Assembly (NCBI RefSeq): GCF_008831285.2
Contig: NC_045142.1
Span: 1,803,001 to 1,867,000 of the forward strand
DNA length: 64,000 nt
From: Nymphaea colorata
Lineage: Eukaryota; Streptophyta; Magnoliopsida; Nymphaeales; Nymphaeaceae
Reading direction: 5' to 3'
Positions 23,546 through 34,759 of this stretch are shown here, piece after piece (the stretch's first letter is position 1; every line of letters starts with the position of its first letter). The notes beneath the pieces are model-generated. The model did not search any database, had not been told where the DNA came from, and saw only the letters and a list, made by a program, of their open reading frames with translations. The translations under genes were made by a program, and so were the position numbers.

Positions 23546-24010
23546 TCACACAAATTCCGCAAGCATGTGATGTTGTTCTCCTTGCCGTTTATCAGGAACA
23601 AAGTCCTTCACCATTGCAGCATCGCCTTCAGGCATTTGTGCATCATCTCCTTCTACCATCGGACTCATGCCATCAGGTTCAGGGCATTCGTCCTCTTGGC
23701 AGTCGGCTGCCGAGGTTTTCCACTGTCGGCTGAACATTGTTGACAGCTTCAATCAGGACATAATTATTCCAAGATTTGCTTGCCGATATTCTCTTCGGGG
23801 TGCTAACCTCCTTGGATTTCAGGGTCCTTTGATTAATCTGAGCGTTGTGGTCGGATCTTCATCTCTTTGTTCCTTCCTGAATTTTATGCCCTCGCCCTGA
23901 CTCTTTTCATGTTGCATCTCTTCATTTCGTCTTTCATCTCCCCCATCTCTTTTCTACCATGATCCTGCAATCGCATGTCCATAGCCTCCGGATTCTGTTG
24001 CGCATCCATG
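23546..24010 (-). other. Possible coding remnant, unrecognised
   Basis: On the minus strand an ATG at 24008-24010 opens a short hydrophilic frame beginning MDAQQNPEAMDMRLQDHG, stopping after about 42 codons. Further down, 23546-23752 encodes an acidic Met/Glu/Asp-rich stretch. Composition looks more gene-like than the surroundings, so this could be exons of a small lost gene, cut off from its upstream part by the retrotransposon 130 bases away. I recognise no family. Confidence 0.22.
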
Positions 24011-24143
24011 ATTAACCTATTTTACTTCATGTTGCCTTGAGCATGCAAAACTGCTATAGAAAGAAACGTCCTCTGCAGCAAGTGCAGCGGAAGTGATGGC
24101 CATTTGTGTGCATACTTTTGGAAGGAACTTAATAAACAATGTC

Positions 24144-24441
24144 CGTTGGAAAATTAAGAAGAAAAGAAAACTGAGATTTAACGTGGTTCGGCCACTGGCC
24201 TACGTCCACGAGAGAAAGAACTCTCACTCATGATCTTATTTCTTCCATCAAATACACAGGGCACATATAAAGCTACAAGGCAAGGCTTCATCGTGAAGCT
24301 AAACAACTAATTTCAAAAACAGATTGGATTACTCATCCAAAACCGGGCAAAAAAGAAGAAGGAAGGAAATCTAGATAAGGCAAGATCAACTTCAACAATA
24401 ATTTTGGTGGACGTTGGTGAAGATATCCTTCCCTTTCAACA
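24144..24441 (-). repeat. 3' LTR of the copia element (left)
   Basis: 298 bp ending CTTTCAACA. It aligns end to end with 28287-28591 with about 20 mismatches counted by eye and one ~7-bp gap, roughly 93% identity. The first base of the expected TGTTGG terminus is C here. Confidence 0.92.
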
Positions 24442-25310
24442 CTCACCCTCAAGTGGGGCGTAAAGTTTCCAAGAGCCCCACTTGACTTTGATTTCATTAA
24501 ACATATATCTTTCTTTTGCACTTTTTCCCTTACATAATGGCAGTCGATTTCCAAATGCTTCGTTCGTTCATGAAATACCGAAATTGCAGTAATGTGGATA
24601 GCAGCCTGATTGACACAAAGCATAGGAATAGGGTAATCAACCTTGAATCCAAGCTTTTGAATGAAATTCTTTATCCAAGTGAGCTCGCTAGCAGCATTGG
24701 CCATAGACATGTATTCAACTTCTGCGCTTGACCTTGGAACAATGTTTTGTTTCTTACTTTTCCATGAAACTAAATTGCCTCCAAGAAATAAACAATAGCC
24801 TGTGATGGATTTTCTATCCAATCCTCCTGCCCAGTCTACGTCAGAATAACCTTTGATGTCAATGTTTTCATTAATTTTATACCTCAATCTTTGACCGGCC
24901 GTTTTCTTTAGATATCTCAAAACTCGATCCACCATTTTAACGTGTCTGGGTTTTGGAGCATGCATGTGTTGACTGATCAAACTTACAGCAAAAGTAATGT
25001 CGGGTCTAGTCACTGTAAGATAAATAAGTTTTTCGACCAATCTTTGATACCTACTTATATCTTCAATGACTTCGCTCTCAGGATCCTCTAGCTTACAGTA
25101 AAGATCAATAGGAATGTCAATAGGCTCAGACTCGAGTTTTCCCATCTCCTTGAGCAGATCGATGATATACTTGCGTTGAGACAGGTAAATACCTTTCTTT
25201 GATCTAGAGATTTCTATGCCCAAGAAGTATTTAAGTTTTCCCAAATCTTTGATCTCAAAGGCTTTGTGGAGAAATTTTTTCGTCTTGAGCATGATATCTA
25301 GGTCGTTTCA
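24400..25310 (-). pseudogene. copia reverse transcriptase C-terminal part and RNase H
   Basis: The frame holds the copia connection region (KDLGKLKYFLGIEI, SQRKYIIDLL), then SRYQRLVEKLIYLTVTRPDI, and the RNase H part (GYSDVDWAGGLDRKSITGYC, then SAEVEYMSMANAASELTW). The upstream RT active-site box at 25323-25334 reads YVYD, so the first catalytic Asp of YVDD is Tyr, and a TGA follows at 25308-25310. Non-functional. Confidence 0.88.
24442..24454 (-). other. Polypurine tract
   Basis: On the minus strand ACTTGAGGGTGAG sits directly against the 3' LTR, the position and composition of the plus-strand primer tract of copia elements. Confidence 0.65.
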
Positions 25311-25490
25311 AGTGATGATGATGTCATAAACATATATAAGAACAATTACCACATTTTCTCCAGTTCTCCTGATGAAAATAGAATTGTCTGTATGGCTGCG
25401 GGAAAAATGTTTCATTTTAGCTACTGGTGCGAAAGTTTTCTCATAGTCTAGCCCTTGAGTCTGTGTGTATCCTTTAGCAACTAACCTGGC

Positions 25491-25721
25491 CTAGCGTCTC
25501 TCTATGGAACCATCACTGTTGTATTTAGTTTTGTATACCCACTTACATCCAACAACTCTCTTGTTCTTAGGTAAAGTCATAATATCCCAAGTGTGATTTT
25601 TCAGTAGAGCATTCAGTTCTTCATTCATCGCTTCAATCCAAATAGATTGTTGTTTTGCTTCTTGATAAGAGCTAGGGTCATGTTGACCAGCAATAGAGCT
25701 TAAGAACACAACATGTCTCAA
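25491..25721 (-). pseudogene. copia reverse transcriptase N-terminal fragment
   Basis: Contains WIEAMNEELNALLKNHTW and VVGCKWVYKTKYNSDGSIER, the conserved start of copia reverse transcriptase. It ends in a stop where the full-length protein would continue. Confidence 0.85.
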
Positions 25722-26139
25722 AATACTTGTTCATAGGGTACTCACAGGCAGCAAACGCAACATAGTCTTCAAGATACTTGGGGTGTTGAGTTGTTCTTTC
25801 ATATCTTCTAATGTTACTATCTTCTTGAACTTGACTTGGTTCAAGTTGTGAGGTGTTTTCTTCAGGATGTTCAATAGGTTAAAGATGCTGATCAGCCGAA
25901 TAAAGAGTAAAAATCACAACATCAAACTCCTTGTAGTCGCCTATGCAAAGATGAACAAGGTTGTGTGTGGCTTTTTCCCCTTGCCCAACATAATCAATAG
26001 GGTGAAAGAAAGGAGTTTGTTCATGAAACACCACCTCACGAGAAATGAGCAGACGACTATTCTTAACATCATAGCACTTGTACTCCTTTTTTGAGGATGA
26101 ATAACCTAGAAAAATGCATTTAGTAGCTCTAGAACTTAA

Positions 26140-26650
26140 TTTGTCGCCCTCTAGATTTTTAACGTATATTGTGCACCCAAAAACACGCATGTGAGAGATG
26201 TTAATTTCCTTTGCACTAACACTTCAAGTGGCGCCTTACCATGTCGCATTTTTGAGGGAGAGCGATTTATGATATAACATGTGGTAAGTACAACATCACT
26301 CCAAAACCACTTGGACAAATTCATTTGAAACAAAAGAGATCTTGTTACCTCTAGAATGTGTCGATTTTTCCGTTCAAAGATACCATTATTACGCTAGGGT
26401 GTTTTAACACAGGAATACTATACCATGTTCTTTCTCAAAAATATCAAAATGGTGATTTTTAAATTCTGTTCCATTGCCAGACCGAAAAACTTTAACATGT
26501 GTTCCATACTGAGCTTCAACCAACTTGTAGATTTCCTTGAACTTGGAAAACACATCATCTTTGGACTTTAGTAAATACATCCAAGTAACATGGGAAAAGT
26601 CATCAATGAATAACACATAATACTTAAAATTGGAATAAGAATCCACAGGC
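26140..26650 (-). pseudogene. copia integrase fragment
   Basis: The core domain is recognisable (FIDDFSHVTWMYLLKSKDDV). The second catalytic Asp, normally in a D-N-G context, is Gly: codon GGC at 26476-26478 in FRSGNGTEF. Downstream, the end of the core (WSDVVLTTCYIINRSPS) and the region after it (MRVFGCTIYVKNLEGDKL, then KCIFLGYSSSKKEYKCYD) are in other frames, so frameshifts or stops separate the parts. Confidence 0.82.
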
Positions 26651-26738
26651 GCAAGACCTCATATGTCAGAGTGAATTAACTCAAAAGGAATACTAGGCTT
26701 GCTTTTAGAGTGAAAAAAAGGTAATCTTGTCATTTTTG

Positions 26739-27417
26739 CTAGTTTGCATATCTCACATAGGCTGGAATCAAGTTGTAGACTAGGAAAAAAAAATTTAAAG
26801 TTCTACTCAAAATATGTTCGAGACGTTGGTGCCACACTGAACCATCATCTTGCACCTTTGCCGAGAGAGCTTGCACTTTATCTTCTAAGATGTAGAGGCC
26901 ATGATCCATGTAACTTTCACCAATCTTCTTCTTCGTCACTAGGTCCTGAAGTATAATATTAGAGGGTGAAAAAATAACTTCACAATTCAAGTCTTTAGTG
27001 ATTTTGGAGACAGATAGTAAGTTAGAGGAAAGATCAGACATGTATAAGACATTTGAAGTGCAAGAGGAATCAAAGAACCGTGATTTCCTCATACCTTCGA
27101 CATTTATGTGTGACCCATTGGCTATAGTAACAGTACTTTTGTGGATGAGTAATATCATATAAAAAAGAGCTATTCATAGTCATATGTTCGCTGGCCCCTG
27201 AATTGACAATCCACTGGTTAGGGATGAACATACCTTTTTCAGCTGCAGAGTTTAACTGGGCTGAGGTAGCAACAACAGATTGAGTTCCTTTGACACTTTG
27301 AAGCAGTTCATTGATTTTTTCTAGAATTATAGGAAGGTTCAGTGTATTAGATTTTTCCCTTGTTGTAGCGACTTTGACACTTGGCTTAGCATTCTTAGGT
27401 TTGTCAACCCTCTTCAT
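26739..27417 (-). pseudogene. copia protease and GAG-pre-integrase fragment
   Basis: The protease motif reads WIVNSGASEHMT. The catalytic Asp of DSGA is Asn, codon AAT at 27202-27204. The downstream frame carries DLSSNLLSVSKI and VWHQRLEH, the GAG-pre-integrase region. Two frames are used, so a frameshift lies near 27150. Confidence 0.85.
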
Positions 27418-27425
27418 GTCATTAG

Positions 27426-28227
27426 GCCTCCCATAAATATCCCAGCAACGGTCACATGTGTGACCATCCTTTTTGCAGTAAGTGTAGATCCGTTTGGGTC
27501 GGGTTCTACCTTTAAGATCATGAGTCCTGAAGTTGCGATGAATGTAGCCCTTTCGGTTTGTTCCGCTTCACTAGTTCTAGACGAGGGATTCATCACAAGT
27601 TTCTTAGATTCATCACTTATGAGAAGGGAACATACCATAGATAGGGGCAAAGGGGTAGGAGACATAAGAATCTACTCCCTTGTATATTCATACTCAGGTT
27701 TGAGACTGGCCAGAAGCTCAAAAATTTTTTGCTGCTCACAGATTTTTTCTTTGGAGTTCAATCTCTCGAACATGGCCATAAGATAGTCCAACTCGTCCCA
27801 TTTTCCTTGTAGTTCCCCCAAATGCTCGCTAAGAGATTGAGTTTCCTTTTTGGTGTTGCGGACGCCTTGGGATAGGTGAAACATACGAGCAAGTTGGTTT
27901 TTCTCGCCATATAGATCATTGGCTTTCTTCTACATTTGAGATGCAGTTTCAACAAAGTAGAATCCTTGCGCAATCTTGGGCTCCATGGAATTGAGGAGCC
28001 AATACATGACAACATGATTATTGGATCTCCATTCCTTGTAGGATGAGTCGTCCTCGTTGGACTTGGGAAGATCATTATTGACATAGTCCACCTTCGATTT
28101 GCCACTGAGGTAGAACATAGCAGACTTGGACCATGCTATGTAATTTGAGCCATTTAGCAAAACAAGTGATTTTGTTGCCAGGATTTGAGTGTTCCTAAAC
28201 CACTATTTTCTCCACCATCTCGGCCAT
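27426..28227 (-). pseudogene. copia gag remnant
   Basis: An ATG lies at 28225-28227 but its frame stops after ten codons. The gag-like sequence LNGSNYIAWSKSAMFYLSGK starts near 28157 in another frame, with an in-frame stop near 27928. It continues through the UBN2-type region (FERLNSKEKICEQQKIFELL). A zinc-knuckle-like CX2CX4HX4C remnant is readable near 27440-27480 in a different frame. Confidence 0.8.
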
Positions 28228-28274
28228 GGAAAAGATGCCTGTAACAGGCAGGAAGAAGAAAGAACCCACATAAT

Positions 28275-28286
28275 GCTATGATACCA
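28275..28286 (-). other. Primer-binding site (tRNA-iMet)
   Basis: On the minus strand TGGTATCATAGC directly follows the 5' LTR. It differs at one base from TGGTATCAGAGC, the complement of the initiator tRNA-Met 3' end used by most plant copia elements. Confidence 0.88.
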
Positions 28287-28591
28287 TGTTGGAAAATTAA
28301 GAACAAAAGAAAACAGAGATTAAACGTGGTTCGGCCGCTGGCCTAGGTCCACGAGAAAAAGAACTCTCACTCACGATCTTATTTCTTCCATCAAATACAC
28401 AAGGCATATATAAAGCTACAAGGCAAGGCTTCATGGTGAAGCTAAACAACTAATTTCCAAAACATATTGGATGACTCGTCCAAAACAGGGCAAGAAAGAC
28501 GAAGGAAGGAAATCTAGATAAGGCAAAATCAACTTCCACAACTTGCTATAATTTTGGTGGACGTTGGTGAAGATATCCTTCCCTTTCAACA
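28287..28591 (-). repeat. 5' LTR of the copia element (right)
   Basis: 305 bp with intact TGTTG...CAACA termini, direct repeat of 24144-24441. Confidence 0.93.
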
Positions 28592-28929
28592 CTGTCCAAT
28601 TATCAGTTTCACAAAGGCTTCCTCTATGTTAATTTCTGATTTTACATGCAGAAACTGCAACTATAAAAAAATTGAACAAAAATCTTGCCACCGTCAAAAG
28701 ATATCATGGCACCCTAGAAGATAATATTGATACTGCAGGTTGGAGAAGGTTTGTATCTGAACAGGCCTTGTTGCTGTCTTGATCCAAGCTCATCAATAGT
28801 TTCATGTTTCTTCTTTATTTTTTTCTTCCCGGGTGAGCAGGGAGTTCTGTGCAAGCCCCCTCTATCTCCCTCGGCCCTGGGGTTTAGAGCTTGCTTTGAA
28901 ACCAATATGGTTAAGGAGAATGGTTCCCT
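28592..28929. other. Intergenic, no gene seen
   Basis: Flank of the retrotransposon, then mixed-composition sequence with a plus-strand open frame that runs into the 81-bp duplication. No family is recognised. Confidence 0.4.
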
Positions 28930-29091
28930 AAGCGAGGTGACCGCCACGAAAGTCTACACAGCGACCACCTTTTATGTGCATTGCATGCCCAACTCAGTTG
29001 CGCTACACCAAAGCGATGTGACCGCCATGGAAGTCTACACAGCTACCCCCTTTTATGTGCATTGCATGCCCAACTCAGTTGCGCTACACTA
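28930..29091. repeat. 81-bp tandem duplication within an open frame
   Basis: Two units with period 81 bp (28930-29010 and 29011-29091) share GACCGCCA, AAGTCTACACAGC and GTGCATTGCATGCCCAAC and differ at a few bases. A plus-strand frame stays open through both units because 81 is divisible by three. I recognise no protein family and do not call it coding. Confidence 0.85.
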
Positions 29092-30126
29092 TCGGGGTTG
29101 TGTTCCTTCTTATCGTGCAACCAACAAATGTTTTTTTTTTTTGGGCCAAGGTTGGATGACATCCTTGTCCTGGCTGGAAACAGTCGAAATTTATACAAGA
29201 TGTGATCCATTTGCAACCCTAATTGGAAACGTTCGAACACCAATGGTACCCTGGCTTAAATAAAATTGCCTTGTGCGACTGCTAATAGCAACGAGTTGGT
29301 GCTGGAGATTTTTATTAAGTCAGATTGTCTTTCTGATCTCAGTGGAAATGTCAATGAGTTGGATTTAGATTGACTATCTAGCCAAACTATTTCAAAAAAG
29401 TTGAATATGCAAAAAATCTCAGCATCCAAATTAGAAAAACGGATCCGATTCAGATGTGAATCTAAAAAGTTGGGTTTGGGTTGTAATTTAAAAATCAGAT
29501 AAGGATATAATATAGACATGCGTTCAATTATGAATTCTAATCCAAATATATTAACATCCAATAAATCATATATGGTATGACGTACATTTGACTTGAATCC
29601 TAGCTTTTGACAACCTTGTATCTCATGAATTTGGTTACTATACAGCATGCAGTTTCATCACCAACTTCGAATTGTGCTTAATATTTAACTTAGATTTAAC
29701 AAAATCAACCGCGTTTATATATAGATATTACTTCTCTTGCCAGTTTGATTAATATTCCGTTTCAAAAGATAGAATCGAATTTGAGCTCCGACGCAAAATT
29801 TTGTTCTGTGGAATATGATTGTGGAATTCCACGAAGACTGGATCCTAGCTCAAGCTCGAACCAGTGACTTTCCTACAGCACTAATGGATTTTGTGGCGAA
29901 TCTACAATTCCGTGGTGGAACGAACGTCTGGTCTCTGCTTCACCTCGAGTGGATAGAGAAGAAACGACGTGGCACCGCTTCATAGGCCACTATACTCTCC
30001 TACTCATCTGATCCTCCATGCTGGCACAGTTCATGGCAGCGGAATCTAAAGCCCGGACTCAGAAGAAGAAAGGAAAGAAGAAAGGAAAGCACTGGGAAGA
30101 CAAAGGAGGAGGAAGCCGTTCCGTTC
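29092..30126. other. Intergenic and upstream region of the PTAC16-like gene
   Basis: 29345-29560 resembles the GGATTTGAAT-rich element family, with ATGTCAATGAGTTGGATT at its left. The last ~150 bases before 30127 are purine-rich and probably 5' untranslated region. Confidence 0.45.
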
Positions 30127-32843
30127 ATGGCTCACTCTCTTGGCTCCAACTCCTTTCTTCTTAATCCCTCTCATCGTTCATCCCTCCCGTCAAAAAATCA
30201 CAGAAGGAGTTCCTTTATTTCCGCGGCGGCGCCAAAGAGGGGCATCTCCTTCCCTCCCTTTAGAGTCGGGAAGCAAGGCGACGGCGAGCCTGGGGAGGGA
30301 AGCAAGCAAGAGGCGCCGGAGAAAGGCAGAAAGAATCCGTTCAATTTCGGAAACGTGAATGTGCCTGATGTTCAGGCATTGATCCCCATCAGCCAGGCTT
30401 CAGCCTTGACGCGTCGAAAGGACAGCCAAACTGTTTTTGTTGCTGGTGCAACTGGCCAGGCCGGTGTGAGGATCACACAAACACTTCTCCGGCAGGGATA
30501 CAAGGTCCGGGCCGGCGTTCAGGACCTTGGGTTCGCGCAAGAGCTTGCTCGCATTGCTGCTAATTATAAGGTAGAGTTCTCATCTTCTTCATGACATTGA
30601 AGCTCTGTCTCTTTCCAATCAAATCAATGGCTGATCTTAGTGAGGCTCTCCTTCATCTATATCTTTCGGAATGGAAAAGGCATGACACATTGATGTTCTT
30701 GATATAAGAGTAGATTTAATGGTACCATTTTTTTTCTTTCTACTGCAATTCGTTTATCTCTGCGATTAGGATGGCTACCATTGACAATTTACAACGGTGG
30801 AGACAGTCCGAACCCTGCCAGATTATTCAGGAAACGAACTCCAGGCATCGAGCTCTTGACCTCCGATTGTCACATTTTAGGCTAACCATCTAGCTAGGTG
30901 TAAAGAGTTCTTGTTGGGATCAATTTCTAGTCCCATATCTGCAGATTTCTTCACATAGATGACTGGACCCACATGGGCTGCAAATTGCATTATTCTCTCA
31001 ATGAAATGTGAAATTGGAGGCTAAGCTGAGGCTTAAGTCATCAGCGGTTGCCTTCCAAACCTTTTTTAATCATTGTTCAGTAGGATTGCCTGTGGTTAGA
31101 CCAAGCTTAGTTCCACCATGTAATATCATGCAAAACTGTGTTTCCTTTATCCAATTTCTTTCAAAAGAATGAATGAATTTGGTAAATTAGATCTGGGAAC
31201 GGTGATAAGCAATATTAGCGGATTAGGAATGGCCTAGTCTTTGGATTCCAATCTAGCAGATATCAAGCACTCCCATTTGTTCAGTTCCAATTTTTCTGAT
31301 TCACCCTGCAATGACAGGCGATCAAACAATAGTTCACTGTAACCTGCTGTAATCCACCTTAATTTGATCGGAATGGCATAATTTCTAATCAGGCGTGACT
31401 TATGTCTTGTTGAATAACTGCATGGGAAACCATAGTCGTTTTTCGCTGTTTTCGCTGGTACCAGAATTGGAAAATGAAATCTTCACTTGATATTTTAAGG
31501 TACCGATAACAAAGAAAGCTCATACATTCTAAAAAAAAACCTATAGCTACATTTGTAGTGGAGCAGAGTATTTTTGCAATTCTTTTTGAGGAAAAGGCAA
31601 CGTGTCACCATGATATCATATTTTCATGTAAAATGAATCAGACAAGGAATTTCAGCAATTCTCAGTCTGGGTCTAAGCATGCCACTCTTATTTCATCTGT
31701 TCGAAAGGGTTGCCACCATACAAGTTGGAAAAGCCTGATGCATATTCTCGGATTACCAAAATACTTTTTGGGCCCGCCATTTTCTGATACTGGATCAATT
31801 CTTCTGACACAAACTTCTGATCCAGATAATTTCCAATGAGGAACTGAAGCGACTGAATGCTGTGGAATCTGCATTTGAGAGTCCAGAATCAATTGCAAAG
31901 GCAATTGGTAATGCCGCAAAGGCTGTTGTCACTGTAGGTCCTGGCGAGAATGGTCCGAGCACTGCGGTAACTGCATTGGATGCTCTGAAGGTGGTCCAGG
32001 GAGCTGAGCTTGCTGGTGTCCAGCATGTTGTGCTGATCTATGAAGTAGCTGTAACTCCAGTCTCCACCTACAACGTGCTAGATGGTCTCTCATCCTTCTT
32101 CTCGAACATTTTCTCCTTCAACCAAGAGCTATCCTTGCCAGAATTGCTGGCAAAAGTGGCTGAAACTGAAATTGGTTACACACTGATTAAGGCCAACCTT
32201 GCCGATGATTACTCACCAGAGAGCAGCTACAATGTTGTCATTAGACCGGAAGGGAGTGCAGCTCAAGATGACTACAAAGTAATATAGTGGGTGCAATTTT
32301 TTTTCAGGTTTAGTTCGTCTTTGTTTTCTGAAGACTTGCTTTCCAAGTGGCCTGAAATTTTGAATTCGAAATATTTGACCTTTGTGTTTTGAATGGTGCA
32401 GGTGTCAAAATCGCAGGTTGCTACCCTGGTGGCAGATGTTTTCTCAAACATAGCAATTGCAGAAAACAAGGTCAGTGAGGGCTGGATCTATGACTGAATA
32501 ACAGACCTATTCTGGATCTAGGTGCCGACTATGGACCCAACAGATCCACCAATGTTACAAAAAACTCAGGACCCACTTATGTTTTGGTCCACGATTTAAC
32601 ACCTTCATCCTCATGTTCAGGTTGTTGAAGTTGGTACAAGTCCATCGGCTCCAGCAAGATCAACTGATGAACTATTCAGGTAATGTCACTAACTTTTACT
32701 AATCCTACTGGGGCATGAATGAATTGAGTAAAACGAAATGGATCATCTCGATGCAAGTGAAATGTAATAGTTCACGGAACAAGGCCCAACACTTTGACTT
32801 AGACCTGGATAGCTTTCAGACCCAATGAACTGTTCGTCAGAAG

Positions 32844-32926
<83 letters not shown>

Positions 32927-33687
32927 TTTTCTCTGTTTGTCTGTGTGGAGAAGTACAAATCATCTGAGATGCAAAATGAGTTTCAGTATTAAGGAGCAGC
33001 TTTTTGAATAGGCATTTCACAAGGTTTTAGTAATTTTGAAATAGTCACATTGTTTTAGACTTCCAAAGTAAGCGTCTGGGAGTACTCCCTTACAGAAAGC
33101 ATCAGAAATTGGCTATCCGTGGGTGAGCTGTGAAAATGACATCTCAGTTGTGGAAATGCAGCACGATTCCAGAAGATGGAAGAAGGAAGGCCTACGCTGA
33201 AGCTGTGGCAAGAGCTAAAGCAGAGGAAGAAGCACTAGAAGCATCAAGGAAGGCACAAGAAGCAGCAGAGGCTGCAAGGAAGCTGGAAGAGGAAGTAAAG
33301 AAGCTCTCCAAACAGGAGGTAATAGCTGCCACCTTAGCAGAAGAAGCCCAAGAGAAGGCCCAAGCAGTTGGGTCTAACATTGACAAATTACTTAGTAGAG
33401 CAAAATCTGCGGGACAGGACTTCTCCTGGGAGAAATTATCATCTCAGTTTGCAGATTCCATCAAACTGAAACCAAATGAGATTCCAAAAGTTCAGTTGGC
33501 AACAATTCGTGGACAAGCAAAAGCTCAGACTTTGCCTCCAAAGAAGGCGATTGTAAAGCCACCAAAGCAGGCAAAACAACCCCAACCACCTCAGCCGAAA
33601 TTGAAACCCAATGAAAAAAAATCTGAAGTTAGGAATGTGTTTGGTGGCCTATTCAAGCAAGAGACAATCTACATTGATGATGATTGA
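30127..33687 (+). CDS. PTAC16: PTAC16-like plastid nucleoid/thylakoid protein
   Basis: Five phase-consistent exons, 516 residues: 30127-30570, 31826-32278, 32402-32470, 32621-32679, 33162-33687. Residues 1 to about 40 are Ser/Arg-rich and poor in acidic residues, as a chloroplast transit peptide. A Rossmann NAD(P)-binding motif, GATGQAG, is at residues 107-113, and the NmrA/SDR-like fold continues through exon 2 (LDALKVVQGAELAGVQHVVL). From about residue 342 there is an Ala/Glu/Lys-rich coiled coil, then a Pro/Lys-rich stretch and the C-terminus VFGGLFKQETIYIDDD, characteristic of PTAC16. The Arabidopsis protein was found in the plastid transcriptionally active chromosome and is thylakoid-associated and phosphorylated; its reaction is unknown. 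It is convergent with the potassium transporter gene. Confidence 0.9.
32848..32924. repeat. (TA)n microsatellite in the last PTAC16-like intron
   Basis: About 77 bp of uninterrupted TA, between the branches of a normal GT-AG intron (32680-33161). Confidence 0.95.
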
Positions 33688-34759
33688 AGGCAAATCTTCT
33701 GGTTACAAAGTAGTGAAAAGGGAGTTGTAGGGCCGAGATTTTGCAAGTGTATTCTTTCTCGGTGTGCTCCTTTCCAAATTTTGTGCAGAAGACATCAAGT
33801 TGCAATACGATGTACCGATATTACTTAACTTTGATTCTGTTTCCTCCCTACAACCGTTTCTTTAATACAATAACCAACAAAGTCCAGAGGATAGTTTCTT
33901 CTTGACTTGCATGCCAGAAATTTCTGGAAAGTGAATGTACCTGAAATTCTTTCATATAATTCTTAAGTCACACGGACACTGGTACTAGTACAGATACCGG
34001 GAAGTGGGTATGGATGCGACAATTTTAAAAAATGTGGATACGAGCATACAATAAAAGTACATATAATACACATATATATACGTGTGTGAAAAATCTCACA
34101 AAAAATGGAAAATTAATGCAAAACAGGTGAGAAAAATGTGAAATAGTTGAAAAACACATTTTGGATAATTATATATGCAAAAAATAATATGAAAAACATT
34201 AAAATTAATACGAAAAAAATGTAAAAGATAATATTTTTTTTTAAGAAGCCGTGTCAAAGTGCATCGCTGTAACCATGTCCACGTGTCGACATGTCGACAT
34301 GGGTATAGTGGCAAAATTGCTGTATCCATGTCACTTAGTATAATTCAATGAGGGTAAATCATATACAAGGCTATGAAAATGCCATCCACCTTGCTTAAAT
34401 TCGGTCTTGATCATCTTTAACATATGAAATTTTAATTTCGTTCTGATTCTGTTACTCCATAATTTTCATAATGGCCAAAAGTTCCAAGCTCGATGACACC
34501 TAAATGATCCTTGAAAAATGAGTGATTAAAAACCTCCCAAAAGAAAGATCAGAAGCAAGAGCCATTATCATGATTCGGAAGTAATCTGCTCAAAGCCTGA
34601 AGAAACATACAACTAAAGGCAATATAAAAACTTGAAGAGGTTCATGTTTGTAACGTATCTCGGGATTACATTCTCCTTTTCACACTACGAGATCCTGTTA
34701 TCAGTAGTAATGGAACAATCAGCATAACAGAATATAGTAAACTAGCCTTTCCCTAAGAC
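33688..34759. other. Convergent intergenic region
   Basis: Holds the 3' untranslated regions of two convergent genes. In the middle (about 33980-34330) is an A-rich stretch bounded by GGTATGGATGCG-like and CATGTCGACATGGG-like sequences, probably an old repeat insertion. Confidence 0.5.

Larger units (their letters stand above)
24144..28591 (-). mobile_element. Degenerate Ty1/copia LTR retrotransposon
   Basis: A complete but inactive 4.45-kb element read on the minus strand. It has two direct LTRs, an initiator-tRNA-Met primer-binding site inside the right LTR and a purine-rich tract inside the left LTR. Order is gag, protease, integrase, reverse transcriptase, RNase H, which defines copia and not gypsy. 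Flanks ATGTC (24139-24143) and CTGTC (28592-28596) match at 4 of 5, the expected 5-bp duplication. The coding region is cut by several stops and frameshifts. It lies between the SRRM1-like and PTAC16-like genes, in neither. Confidence 0.93.
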
